A stretch of DNA of 27,235 nucleotides from an uncultured Acetatifactor sp. (lineage in GTDB: Bacteria > Bacillota > Clostridia > Lachnospirales > Lachnospiraceae): NCBI GenBank assembly GCA_910586515.1, contig CAJUGL010000046.1, forward strand, positions 1-27,235, read 5' to 3'. The notes below the pieces were generated by a model, which was not told where the DNA came from, ran no database searches, and saw only the letters and a list, made by a program, of their open reading frames with translations. The position numbers were made by a program, and so were the translations under genes. Below, piece after piece: positions 1-7,655 of the stretch. Numbering within the stretch: position 1 is the stretch's first letter; each line of letters starts with the position of its first letter.

Positions 1-19
1 CAGGTGCCTCCGCGAAGTG

Positions 20-127
20 TTTTCGTGCGCATTTTGCACGAAAATCACGAGACAGCAAGCGCCAAAATGAGCGTACCTTGCTCATTTTGTGCGCATCAGT
101 TACTGTGAACGGAGTGAACAGTAACTG
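20..127. repeat. Three consecutive perfect or near-perfect hairpins
   Basis: Three inverted repeats lie head to tail. The first has 9-bp arms at 20-28 and 36-44 (TTTTCGTGC/GCACGAAAA). The second has 10-bp arms at 63-72 and 80-89 (CAAAATGAGC/GCTCATTTTG), extended by GCGC at 59-62 and 91-94 with one bulged T. The third has 10-bp arms at 97-106 and 118-127 (CAGTTACTGT/ACAGTAACTG), and its loop region also carries the direct repeat GTGAAC-GGA-GTGAAC. None is followed by a T-tract, so they do not look like ordinary terminators. They may be a compound intergenic palindromic repeat or a structured RNA from the gene upstream of the window. Confidence 0.75.
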
Positions 128-165
128 GAAAGGGACGTTCCCCTACTCGATGCGCAGGCTATCCC

Positions 166-193
166 TTGCAATTTTCCTCCGACATGGTATAAT
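166..193 (+). promoter_or_regulatory. Sigma-A-type promoter for the sortase/pilus locus
   Basis: TTGCAA at 166-171 and TATAAT at 188-193 are separated by 16 bp. The -10 is extended by TGG directly before it. Transcription would begin near 200, giving a leader of about 35 nt to the sortase start. Confidence 0.65.
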
Positions 194-235
194 AGAAAAA
201 GCAACAGGGGCCGAATGCCGAGATGGGGGGCGCAT

Positions 236-1069
236 ATGGGAAAGTGGATCAGGCGGACAGTGATGGCAGTGCTGCTGGCGGTATTTCTTTTTTCTGCCGG
301 GAGCATTTTGGTCATTATGAACCAATATCGTATCAGTGATCAGCTTTATGACGATATTGCGTCACAATATACCCATGAGCGGGAGGCCGGGGAGAAACAG
401 GAGACAGGCGGCCGGGAGGAGCAGACGGGGGAGAACGGGCCTGCGGCGGAGCGGGCGCCCATCACAGTGGATTTTGAGGGGCTGCTGGCCGCAAACGACG
501 AGGTGGTGGGATGGATTTACTGTGAGGATACGCCCATCAATTATCCTGTGGTCCGGGGAGAGGACAATGATTATTATCTTCGGCACAGTTATGACGGCAA
601 GGGCAGCGCGGCCGGCTCCATTTTCGTCGAGGCTGCCAATCAGGCCGGGTTTGCGGATTCCAATACCATAATATACGGACATCACATGAAGAACGGTTCC
701 ATGTTCGCAGGGCTGGATAAATGGGCGGATCAGGAATATTACGAGGAACATCCCGTCATGTGGCTGCTGACGCCGGAGCAGGATTTCAAGGTATTGCTGT
801 TTTCCGGCTATACAACGTCGGCGACTTCGGATACCTATACCATATTTACGGGACCTGCCGAGGAGATTGACGATTATCTGCGGAAATCCGTATCCCAGTC
901 GGATTTTCAGGCAAATGTGGTGTTGTACCGGGAGGCGAGATATGTTCTGCTCTCCACCTGCGCCTATGTGTTCGACAATGCGCGTTATGTGCTGCACGGC
1001 GTTCTGGTGCCTGTGGACAGCGCGGGAGGCGCTCCTCTGCCGGAGGGGAAGACGAAAGCCCCGCGGTAG
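236..1069 (+). CDS. srtB: Class B sortase
   Basis: A membrane-anchored cysteine transpeptidase that would cleave a C-terminal sorting signal and link the protein to peptidoglycan or to another subunit. From the 236 start the protein is 277 aa, with an N-terminal transmembrane segment near residues 8-28, an acidic linker (about 45-75) and the sortase domain. The catalytic residues are visible: His149 in YGHHMKNGSMF, Cys242 in LSTCAYVF and Arg250 in DNARYVL. The YGHxMKxGSMF and STC-Y-F-NAR pattern is that of class B enzymes. The start is ambiguous: ATG 236 has a GGGGGG run 5 nt upstream, while an in-frame ATG at 215 has AGGGG only 4 nt upstream and would add 7 residues. It opens the pilus-like locus, and no LPXTG- or NPQTN-type substrate is visible in the window. 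SrtB is a class name here, not proof of heme-related function. Confidence 0.92.
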   Translation: MGKWIRRTVMAVLLAVFLFSAGSILVIMNQYRISDQLYDDIASQYTHEREAGEKQETGGREEQTGENGPAAERAPITVDFEGLLAANDEVVGWIYCEDTPINYPVVRGEDNDYYLRHSYDGKGSAAGSIFVEAANQAGFADSNTIIYGHHMKNGSMFAGLDKWADQEYYEEHPVMWLLTPEQDFKVLLFSGYTTSATSDTYTIFTGPAEEIDDYLRKSVSQSDFQANVVLYREARYVLLSTCAYVFDNARYVLHGVLVPVDSAGGAPLPEGKTKAPR

Positions 1070-1206
1070 CGGCGGAAGGGGGCTCCGGGGAGAAGCCGGA
1101 CATGCTTTTCCAGGGGGCGGTTTAAGGATAAGGGTTCGGCGTTCTGCCGGCGGATGTGTTTAATGCGGAGATGAAGGCAAATCAGACTCGGGAGTGGTGA
1201 CAAGCT

Positions 1207-2211
1207 ATGTATCGGAAAAAAATAGTATGTCTGTTGGCGGCGCTGCTGCTGTGTCTGGGCGGCTGCGGCGGAGGGCAGCCGGAGCGCGGGGATTCCGGCG
1301 GCAGGAAACAGGAGACTTCCGCCGTCAATTCCGGCGGCGGGAAAGAGGAAGCTTCCGGTCAGGAAGAGGGGGCTTCAAAGGAGGATTTTGTGCCCTATAC
1401 CGCGCCGGCGTTTGCCGGTTCGGCGTTCCACGCGGACAAGGCCCAGGGAAAAGGGGATATTCAGGTGGATTTGTCTGCCGTCAGTCAGGGATATGTGGGG
1501 GTCACGGGCAAGGCCGAAAAGCGGATGAAATGTACCATAACCAAAACGGATACGGAGGAGAGTTATGCCTATAACCTGGATAATGAGGGCGCTCCTTCTA
1601 TTTATCCCATTTCCTGCGGAGACGGGTCCTATCTTCTGAAGGTGCTGGAACAGACTGTGGACAGTAAGTACGCGGTGCTCTATAAAGTGGAATTTGAGGT
1701 TGTGCTGGAGGATGAATTCCAGCCGTTTCTGAGGCCCAGCGATTATGTGAATTATCAGGAGAATTCCGCCTGTGTGAAGAAGGCGGCGGAGCTGGCTTCC
1801 GGAGCGGAGGACGCGCTGGGGGTTGTGGCTGCCGTGTATGATTACATCTGCGAAAACGTGACCTATGACAACGAGAAAGTCAGGATGGTGCAGGAAAACA
1901 AGACTTATCTGCCGGATCCGGACGATACCATAGCCACAGGGAAGGGGATTTGCTTTGACTATGCGGCCCTTGTGGCGGCCATGCTGCGCAGTCAGGGGAT
2001 TCCAGTGAAGCTGATTGTGGGCGATGTCTCGCCGGAAGCCCAGCGGCACGCCTGGAATATGTTTTATACCCAGGAGACAGGGTGGGTGACAGTGGACTTC
2101 CGGGTGGACGCAGACAGCTGGAACCGGCTTGATTTGACTTTTTCAGCCAATGGCCAGGGCAACAGCTTTATCGGCGACGGTGAGAACTATACGGATCTTT
2201 ATACTTATTGA
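1207..2211 (+). CDS. Lipoprotein with transglutaminase-like domain
   Basis: A 334-aa exported lipoprotein. The N-terminus has KK, a hydrophobic stretch and the lipobox LGGC (Cys about residue 20), followed by a low-complexity Gly/Glu/Ser linker to about residue 55. The C-terminal part carries a transglutaminase/protease-like core: Cys249 in GKGICFDYAAL, His281 in RHAWNMF and Asp297 in VTVDFRVDA, the expected Cys-His-Asp order. The family includes peptidases and cross-linking enzymes, and the substrate cannot be told from sequence. It starts 137 nt after the sortase, with GGTGA about 6 nt before the ATG. A Cys transamidase-like fold beside a sortase suggests a shared role in processing surface proteins, but that is inference. 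Confidence 0.85.
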   Translation: MYRKKIVCLLAALLLCLGGCGGGQPERGDSGGRKQETSAVNSGGGKEEASGQEEGASKEDFVPYTAPAFAGSAFHADKAQGKGDIQVDLSAVSQGYVGVTGKAEKRMKCTITKTDTEESYAYNLDNEGAPSIYPISCGDGSYLLKVLEQTVDSKYAVLYKVEFEVVLEDEFQPFLRPSDYVNYQENSACVKKAAELASGAEDALGVVAAVYDYICENVTYDNEKVRMVQENKTYLPDPDDTIATGKGICFDYAALVAAMLRSQGIPVKLIVGDVSPEAQRHAWNMFYTQETGWVTVDFRVDADSWNRLDLTFSANGQGNSFIGDGENYTDLYTY

Positions 2212-2221
2212 CGGACGATGG

Positions 2222-2251
2222 ATATACCTCCAGGGGGTATATTTCGCGAAA
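2222..2251. other. Hairpin plus 10-bp palindrome before the GspF gene
   Basis: ATATACC (2222-2228) and GGTATAT (2236-2242) form a perfect 7-bp stem with a 7-nt loop. The perfect palindrome TTTCGCGAAA (2242-2251) follows and ends at the first base of the AGGGGG ribosome site (2251-2256). The position, between lipoprotein stop and secretion gene start, suits translational or transcriptional control, but no known riboswitch class was recognised. Confidence 0.5.
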
Positions 2252-2261
2252 GGGGGACACC

Positions 2262-3305
2262 ATGACACGAGGAAAACTGGATAATCTGGGAGTCAGCGCA
2301 TTCTGTGAGAGTATGGCAATGATGGTCCAGTCGGGAATCCAGATGGACGAGGCGGTGGCGCTGCTTCAGTCAGGAAGCGGGCAGGGGGGAATTCTGGAGC
2401 GTGCCCTTGTTATCATGAAAAAGCATACGGAAGAGGGAAGAGGCCTTTCCGCCGCCATGGAGGAAGCGGGGATTTTCCCGGGATATGCGGTCAGAATGGT
2501 GAATGCCGGGGAGGAGGCCGGGCGTCTGGAGGACGTATTGTTCCAGCTGGCCAGATATTACGCGGATCAAAAGACAATGGCGGAGAAACTGCGCAATGCG
2601 GTGGTCTATCCGGTTTCCATGCTGGCCATTATCATTGTGGTGCTGACGGTGATGCTGACCATGGTGCTGCCTGCTTTTATGTCGGTATATAACAGCCTCA
2701 CCGGAAGCCTTACCGCTTCCTCTTATGCCTATATTCGGTGGGCCTATGGTTTCTGCTGGGGGGCGCTGGTTCTGATGGTGGCGCTTGCAGTGCTGCTGGG
2801 GGCAGGTTTTGCCCTGTGGAACGGCGCCGGGCGCGCTTTTGTGGAGGGGATTCTGGGGAAGCTTCCGGTATGCGGCTCCATTCTGGAGAATTTGGGGATG
2901 TTCCGCTTTACCGCTGCTTTGTCCACCTTTCTGGCCAGCGGAGAGATGCAGGACACTGCGGTGGCGGAGAGCATGAAGATGATTTCCTGTCCTCAGGTGG
3001 AGGAAAGGATCAGGCGCTGTATGGGACGTATGGGAGAAGGGCACGGCATAGCCCAGGCCGCCTTCGACGAGGGGCTTTTCGAGCCGGTGTACGGCAGAAT
3101 GCTTCTGGCGGGGGAGCGCAGCGGTAATCTGGAAGGAGTGCTTCATAAGCTGACGGGCCTGCTGGAAGAGCATTGTCTCTCGCTGGTGGATCGGCTGGTG
3201 GGCATTGCGGAGCCGCTTTTGTCCGGTATCTTAATGCTTTCGGTGGGTTTATCTCTGCTCAGCGCAATGCTGCCGCTGATCGGAATGATGAATTCCATAG
3301 GATAA
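2262..3305 (+). CDS. GspF/PilC-family inner-membrane platform protein
   Basis: The polytopic platform protein of type II secretion, type IV pilus and Com systems, on which the ATPase acts to assemble or remove (pseudo)pilins. The 347-aa product has two repeated cytoplasmic F domains (about 10-115 and 210-312). Each carries the family signature near an AGE-G motif: NAGEEAGRLEDVL at about 81-93 and AGERSGNLEGVL at 283-294. Membrane segments lie at about 116-138, 163-186 and 314-340. It is shorter than typical PilC (about 400 aa), mainly at the N-terminus. ATG 2262 is chosen because AGGGGG lies 5 nt upstream; the frame is open further upstream to 2208 without a good ribosome site. Confidence 0.88.
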   Translation: MTRGKLDNLGVSAFCESMAMMVQSGIQMDEAVALLQSGSGQGGILERALVIMKKHTEEGRGLSAAMEEAGIFPGYAVRMVNAGEEAGRLEDVLFQLARYYADQKTMAEKLRNAVVYPVSMLAIIIVVLTVMLTMVLPAFMSVYNSLTGSLTASSYAYIRWAYGFCWGALVLMVALAVLLGAGFALWNGAGRAFVEGILGKLPVCGSILENLGMFRFTAALSTFLASGEMQDTAVAESMKMISCPQVEERIRRCMGRMGEGHGIAQAAFDEGLFEPVYGRMLLAGERSGNLEGVLHKLTGLLEEHCLSLVDRLVGIAEPLLSGILMLSVGLSLLSAMLPLIGMMNSIG

Positions 3306-3318
3306 GGGGGTGCCGTAA

Positions 3319-3636
3319 ATGTATGTGGACAGGAAACGCAGACACTGGCCTCTGGCAGTGTTTCTGGCTGCAGCGTTGTCGCTGGCGGCGGGTCTGGGTT
3401 TTTGGGCGGCGCAGGTCTCCGGCAGGAATCTGTATGAGGAGGGAGCGGCCTCGCTTAAGGATGCCATCCGGCGGGGGGCTCTGCAGTGCTATGCGGTGGA
3501 GGGGGTATTCCCGCCGTCGCTGGAATATCTGGAGGAGCATTATGGAGTCAGAGTCAACAGGGAGAGTTTTGCCGTCAGCTATGATGCGTTTGCATCCAAT
3601 CAGCCGCCGGATATCCGGGTGGCTGTCAGGCATTGA
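3319..3636 (+). CDS. Small single-pass membrane protein, probable minor pseudopilin
   Basis: A 105-aa protein with a short basic N-terminus (RKRRH), a hydrophobic segment at about residues 12-31 and a small soluble domain. The stretch around residues 55-70 (CYAVEGVFPPSLEYLEEHYG) resembles the helix-then-Gly-x-Phe/Tyr-Pro-x-Ser-Leu pattern of pilin and pseudopilin domains. No canonical G|FTLIE cleavage site is present, so identification rests on size, topology and position between GspF and PilT genes. AAGGGGG lies 7 nt before the ATG. Function is not recognised beyond this. Confidence 0.7.
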   Translation: MYVDRKRRHWPLAVFLAAALSLAAGLGFWAAQVSGRNLYEEGAASLKDAIRRGALQCYAVEGVFPPSLEYLEEHYGVRVNRESFAVSYDAFASNQPPDIRVAVRH

Positions 3637-3687
3637 GTTTTTCGGGATAAGGAGTATGCGGAACGGAGGAGAAGGAGGCGGGAGCAG

Positions 3688-4155
3688 ATGAGGCAGAATA
3701 AAGAGGGACCCATGACCTTTTATACCATGGGTGTGGCATGTTTTTTTCTGGCCGGCTTCTTTCTGCTGGTGATACTGGGAGCCGGGACTTACCGCAGCAC
3801 AGTGGAAGGACAACAGGAGAACAACCGGACCAGGGCGCTGCTGTCTTATATCTCTGCCTGTGCAAGAACCGGCGGGGGCGCATGGGCAGTGGATATCGTG
3901 GAGGCGGAAGGCACTCAGGTGCTGGAGATCGCAGACGGCAGTTCGGGGTATTGTTTTCGGATTTACAGCCATGAGGGCTGTCTGCTGGAGGAGTATGGGA
4001 AAGCGGGAACGGAGATAGATCCTTCGCTGGCTATGGAGATAGAGAGAACGGAGCTATTTCTGGTGGAGAGACTGGCGGAAGATGTGTATGCCGTCACAAC
4101 GGACGCAGGAAGAGTGCTGTTCAGCATGAGGAGTGAGGAGGAAGCGAAAGGATAG
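3688..4155 (+). CDS. Single-pass membrane protein, possibly DUF4860-like
   Basis: A 155-aa protein with one transmembrane segment at about residues 13-32 and an extracytoplasmic domain of about 120 residues. The RSTVEGQQENNRTRALLSYI stretch just after the membrane segment is consistent with a pilin-like amphipathic helix, and the domain has short beta-like stretches. It resembles the small proteins labelled DUF4860 in Lachnospiraceae pilus-like clusters, but this is from memory and not certain. A GGAGGCGGGAG purine run lies just upstream of the ATG, and the gap to the preceding gene is 51 nt. Confidence 0.7.
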   Translation: MRQNKEGPMTFYTMGVACFFLAGFFLLVILGAGTYRSTVEGQQENNRTRALLSYISACARTGGGAWAVDIVEAEGTQVLEIADGSSGYCFRIYSHEGCLLEEYGKAGTEIDPSLAMEIERTELFLVERLAEDVYAVTTDAGRVLFSMRSEEEAKG

Positions 4156-4167
4156 AGGTAGTGTCTG

Positions 4168-4704
4168 GTGAGCAGGAGCAGAGTATGGGACGGAAAGCAG
4201 AAGAACAGCGCGGCCGGCGCCGGGGATGTCTTTGAGCGGGGCATTGAGGCAGCGGCCGGCGGGAGAAGGCGGGCCACGGCTTTCTATATGGAAACTCTTG
4301 TGCTGGCAGCCGTTTTTACAGCCGTCATCTTGGTGCTGGTAAGGGTTTTTGCCCTGTCGGAGCAGACGAGCATTCAGGCCAGGGTGCTGACGAATGCCGT
4401 GAGGCTGGCGGAAAATGCGGCGGAGGCTGTGGCGGCCTCGGAGAGTGTGCAGGAGCTGGCGGATCTGCTGGATCAGGGCGGAAATGTCATTCTTGAGGAC
4501 GGGGCGCTGAGGGCAGGTTATGATCTGGACATGGAACCCGGAAGAGAGGGAGATTTCTGTCTGGAGGCGGAATGGAACCCTCAGGAGAGCGGGGCAGGGA
4601 ATCTGGTGCGCTGCAGGATCAGCGTGCGGTGGAAGGATGAAGAGGAACCCGTGTATGTGCTGGAGACGGCGGTATACCTGGAGAGGCAGGCCATGCAGAA
4701 TTGA
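4168..4704 (+). CDS. Prepilin-like membrane protein
   Basis: A 178-aa protein starting at GTG 4168, 12 nt after the previous stop. A basic leader of about 37 residues ends in GGRRRATAFYMETLVLAAVF: a positively charged patch, then Glu42, then a hydrophobic segment (43-62). A Glu at the head of the hydrophobic helix is the hallmark of type IV prepilins (Glu+5), here with a non-Gly residue at the expected cleavage site. The rest is a helix with heptad-like Ala/Leu spacing (about 64-95) and a beta-rich C-terminal domain. It is probably a major or minor pseudopilin of the locus; the leader is long and the cleavage site atypical. Confidence 0.68.
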   Translation: MSRSRVWDGKQKNSAAGAGDVFERGIEAAAGGRRRATAFYMETLVLAAVFTAVILVLVRVFALSEQTSIQARVLTNAVRLAENAAEAVAASESVQELADLLDQGGNVILEDGALRAGYDLDMEPGREGDFCLEAEWNPQESGAGNLVRCRISVRWKDEEEPVYVLETAVYLERQAMQN

Positions 4705-4784
4705 GCGCCTGCATTGACCGGAGTTCGGAAGACTGCGGATATAAAAGGGCAGCGCCGGCAGGATGGATGCTGCGGAGGTGAGAG

Positions 4785-5192
4785 ATGAAAAATATCCCAA
4801 TCAGGCTGGGGCCGTTGGCTCTGCTGCTGACGGTTATCAGCATCTGTATGACGACTTTGGGTATATTGACCTTTGCCACGGCCAGTGCGGATTACCGACT
4901 GGCGGAAAGATATGCCGACACGGTGGAGGCGCGGTACAGGCTGGAGGTGCAGGGTCAGACTTTTCTGCGGGAGGCGGAGGAGTGTTTGGCCTCCGGCAAC
5001 AGGCTGGAAAGTCTGGACGGAACGGAGACGGACGAGGAGGGCGTGACCCGGAAGCAGGTTGCCCTGGAGAATTTTATATTGACCATTGAGATTATTCCGG
5101 ACGGAAACAGGGGGATCAGGGTTCTGGGCTGGAGGATAGAGAAAGAATGGGAGCCTGACGAAAGTATGGGCGAACTGTGGATAATGGACTAG
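4785..5192 (+). CDS. Small membrane protein of the pilus-like locus
   Basis: A 135-aa protein with one transmembrane segment at about residues 10-33, then a predicted helix (ADYRLAERYADTVEARYRLE) and a short beta-rich tail rich in Trp and Glu. No family is recognised. GGAGG ends 6 nt before the ATG. It keeps the size, topology and orientation of the three preceding genes, so a structural role in the same pseudopilus or secretion complex is the simplest inference. Confidence 0.7.
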   Translation: MKNIPIRLGPLALLLTVISICMTTLGILTFATASADYRLAERYADTVEARYRLEVQGQTFLREAEECLASGNRLESLDGTETDEEGVTRKQVALENFILTIEIIPDGNRGIRVLGWRIEKEWEPDESMGELWIMD

Positions 5193-5265
5193 CACACCAA
5201 TGCATTTTGCCATAGGATTAAGGCAATGGGTACAGGGTACCGCTTGTGGTAGAAAGGGGACGGTT

Positions 5266-6375
5266 ATGGAAGAAAAGATCAGCATACAGGGGATTCTGGA
5301 GCAGGCGGTGAGAGACGGAGACGTCTCGGATGTCTTCCTGGTGGCAGGATTGCCCGTGACGGTAAAGAAGGGCGGCAGACAGAAAAGGCTGGGTGAAGAC
5401 AGACTGATGCCGGGGACGCTGGAATTGCTGGCGGATCAGATTTACGCGGAGAGCGGGCGTGACAGAGGCAGACTGGAACGGGGAGAAGATGACGATTTTT
5501 CGTTCTCCATGCCCCGGAGAAACGATTTTCCGGGAGGGCGTTTCCGGGTGAACATTTTTCGGCAGAGAGGCTCTATTGCGGCCGTTATCCGGGTGATTCG
5601 ATTTGATCTGCCGAATCCAGAGAAGCTGGGGATTCCGGAAGAGGTGCTTTCGCTTGCGGATACGGGGGGCGGGCTTGTGCTGGTAACCGGCGCGGCGGGC
5701 ACGGGTAAGTCTACCACTCTGGCCTGCATGATTGACCGCATAAACAGCAGCAGAGACTGTCATATCATTACGATGGAGGATCCCATCGAGTATATGCACA
5801 GGCACAAGAAAGCCATCGTAACCCAGAGGGAGATATCCATTGATACGCCGGGATACCTGGAAGCGCTGCGGTCCGCGCTGCGGGAAAGTCCGGATGTCAT
5901 TTTCCTGGGGGAAATGCGGGATTACGATACCATGTATTCGGCTCTGGTGGCTGCCGAGACAGGGGTGCTGGTGTTCAGCACGCTGCATACCAGCGGCGCC
6001 GCGGACACCATCAGCCGTATTGTGGACGTGTTTCCGGATAAGGAGCAGGCCAGGGTTCAGCTGGCCCAGGTTCTCCGGGCTGTAGTATGTCAGCAGCTGG
6101 TTCCCTCCACGGAAGAGAAGGAGGGAGGGACGCTGCGGATACCGGTATTCGAGATCATGAAAGTGACGGACGCGGTGCAGAATATGATACGGGAGAACAA
6201 GGTAAATCAGCTGGATTCCGTCATGCAGTCCGGCGCCGGAGAGGGAATGTGCACCATGGACGGAAGTCTGCTGCGGCTATACGGTCAGGGAAAAATCTCC
6301 AAGTCAACGGCGTTGAAATTCCGCACGCATTATGGACATGAGTATATGGAAAAACGGCTTAACGCACAGCAATAG
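5266..6375 (+). CDS. pilT: PilT-family type IV pilus twitching/secretion ATPase
   Basis: A cytoplasmic hexameric ATPase of the GspE/PilT/VirB11 superfamily that powers pilus retraction or, in reduced systems, pilin movement. The 369-aa protein shows Walker A GAAGTGKSTT (Lys148), an Asp box in TMEDPIEYMH, Walker B in ALRESPDVIFLGEMRD and a His box in AAETGVLVFSTLHTS. GEMRD and the length near 350 aa are PilT-like rather than PilB/GspE-like, and no N-terminal GspE domain or zinc-binding Cys4 is present. ATG 5266 is preferred because AAGGGGA lies 5 nt upstream. It is the only assembly ATPase in the locus. Confidence 0.93.
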   Translation: MEEKISIQGILEQAVRDGDVSDVFLVAGLPVTVKKGGRQKRLGEDRLMPGTLELLADQIYAESGRDRGRLERGEDDDFSFSMPRRNDFPGGRFRVNIFRQRGSIAAVIRVIRFDLPNPEKLGIPEEVLSLADTGGGLVLVTGAAGTGKSTTLACMIDRINSSRDCHIITMEDPIEYMHRHKKAIVTQREISIDTPGYLEALRSALRESPDVIFLGEMRDYDTMYSALVAAETGVLVFSTLHTSGAADTISRIVDVFPDKEQARVQLAQVLRAVVCQQLVPSTEEKEGGTLRIPVFEIMKVTDAVQNMIRENKVNQLDSVMQSGAGEGMCTMDGSLLRLYGQGKISKSTALKFRTHYGHEYMEKRLNAQQ

Positions 6376-6449
6376 CAAGAACGGGAAGCGGTGTTTTGAG
6401 GCGGCAGGGGGACGCCCGTGAAGGCGAAGAGGGGAACAGGTGTGGAGGA

Positions 6450-7655
6450 ATGGGGAATCCGGGGTACGGTGCATTGTATGTACAGACTTTGGGCGGTTTT
6501 TCCATCTCGTGGGAGGGAAAAACGATTACCGCCGGTGTCAAGAGCAGGGAGTCTCAGTTTATCTATCTGATGCAGCTTCTGCTTCACTGCAGGGAAGAGG
6601 GCGTAAGCAGGGAGAGACTGGAGGAAACGCTGTTTGAGAACAGGGACCTGGGAGATATTCGGCATGCGCTGCGTACGGTGATCTACAATGCGAAGAAACG
6701 ATTAAGAACATTTGGCTTGCCGGATATAAATTATTTTGAACAGAGAGACGGGATTTATTACTGGACATCCGAAATTCCGGTGGTGGAGGACGCGGCAGAG
6801 TTTGAGCGGCTGTATCGGGAGGCGGAGGCAGAGGAGGAGCCGGAAGGCAGGACAGGACGATATCTGGATGCCTGCTACCGTTATACAGGAGAATTTCTTC
6901 CCTCCTGTACGGGCATACTCTGGGTGGCGCAGGAAGCCAGAAGATACAGAGAGATGTTCTGCGGCTGTGTGGAAAATACCGCCAGACTGTTAAAGCAGAG
7001 CGGAGACTTTCTGCAGATGGAGGAGCTGGGGATTCATGCGGCAAAGAACAGTCCTCTGTTGAATTGGGAGACGGTAACCATGGAGGCCCTGGTTTCGCTG
7101 GGGCGCTACCGGGATGCGAGGAAATTCTACGATGATACGGCTGAGATGTACCTTCATGAACAGGGGCTGAGACCTTCCGCACAGATGATGGATTTACTGC
7201 ACAGGCTGGGAGATCAGATGGAGCATCAGCACGGCGCTTTGGATGACATTCAGCGGAGGCTGTCGGGAAGCGGTGAGAGCGGTCCGGGAGGATATCTGTG
7301 TACTTATCCGGTATTCCAGGGAGTTTATCGAATGGTGGAACGGATGATGGAGAGGGGCGGACAGTCAGTGTACCTTATGCTGTGCATGGTTGTGGACGGC
7401 AAGGGAAATTTCCTGGAGGACGACGAGGTGCTGGATGAGCTGACAGGACGTTTGGGGGATGCGATCCTGAACTCCGTGCGGCGCAGCGATGCGGTCAGTA
7501 AGTATGGAAGGGGAGAATATCTGGTCCTGCTGGTGAATACTACCCGTGAGGACTGCGACATTATTCAGGAACGGATTAACCGCCGTTTTACAGCGGGACG
7601 GCGAACGGGAGTTCAGTATTATGTCAACAGCGTTTTCTGTTCTCCGGGAAGATAA
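6450..7655 (+). CDS. SARP/BTAD-like regulator with degenerate GGDEF-like C-terminus
   Basis: A 401-aa probable transcription factor. Residues about 8-110 form an OmpR/DnrI-type winged helix (VQTLGGFSI start, then SRERLEETLF and RHALRTVIYNAKKRL). Residues about 115-260 match the all-helical bacterial transcriptional activator domain with TPR-like helices. Residues about 282-395 look like a degraded GGDEF-type domain: RRSDAVSKYGRGEYLVLL has GRGEY (353-357) where an active diguanylate cyclase has GGDEF. ATG 6450 is chosen because AGGTG lies about 7 nt upstream; a TTG at 6396 is the only other in-frame option. It directly follows pilT and could regulate the locus, but no binding site was identified. 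Confidence 0.8.
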   Translation: MGNPGYGALYVQTLGGFSISWEGKTITAGVKSRESQFIYLMQLLLHCREEGVSRERLEETLFENRDLGDIRHALRTVIYNAKKRLRTFGLPDINYFEQRDGIYYWTSEIPVVEDAAEFERLYREAEAEEEPEGRTGRYLDACYRYTGEFLPSCTGILWVAQEARRYREMFCGCVENTARLLKQSGDFLQMEELGIHAAKNSPLLNWETVTMEALVSLGRYRDARKFYDDTAEMYLHEQGLRPSAQMMDLLHRLGDQMEHQHGALDDIQRRLSGSGESGPGGYLCTYPVFQGVYRMVERMMERGGQSVYLMLCMVVDGKGNFLEDDEVLDELTGRLGDAILNSVRRSDAVSKYGRGEYLVLLVNTTREDCDIIQERINRRFTAGRRTGVQYYVNSVFCSPGR

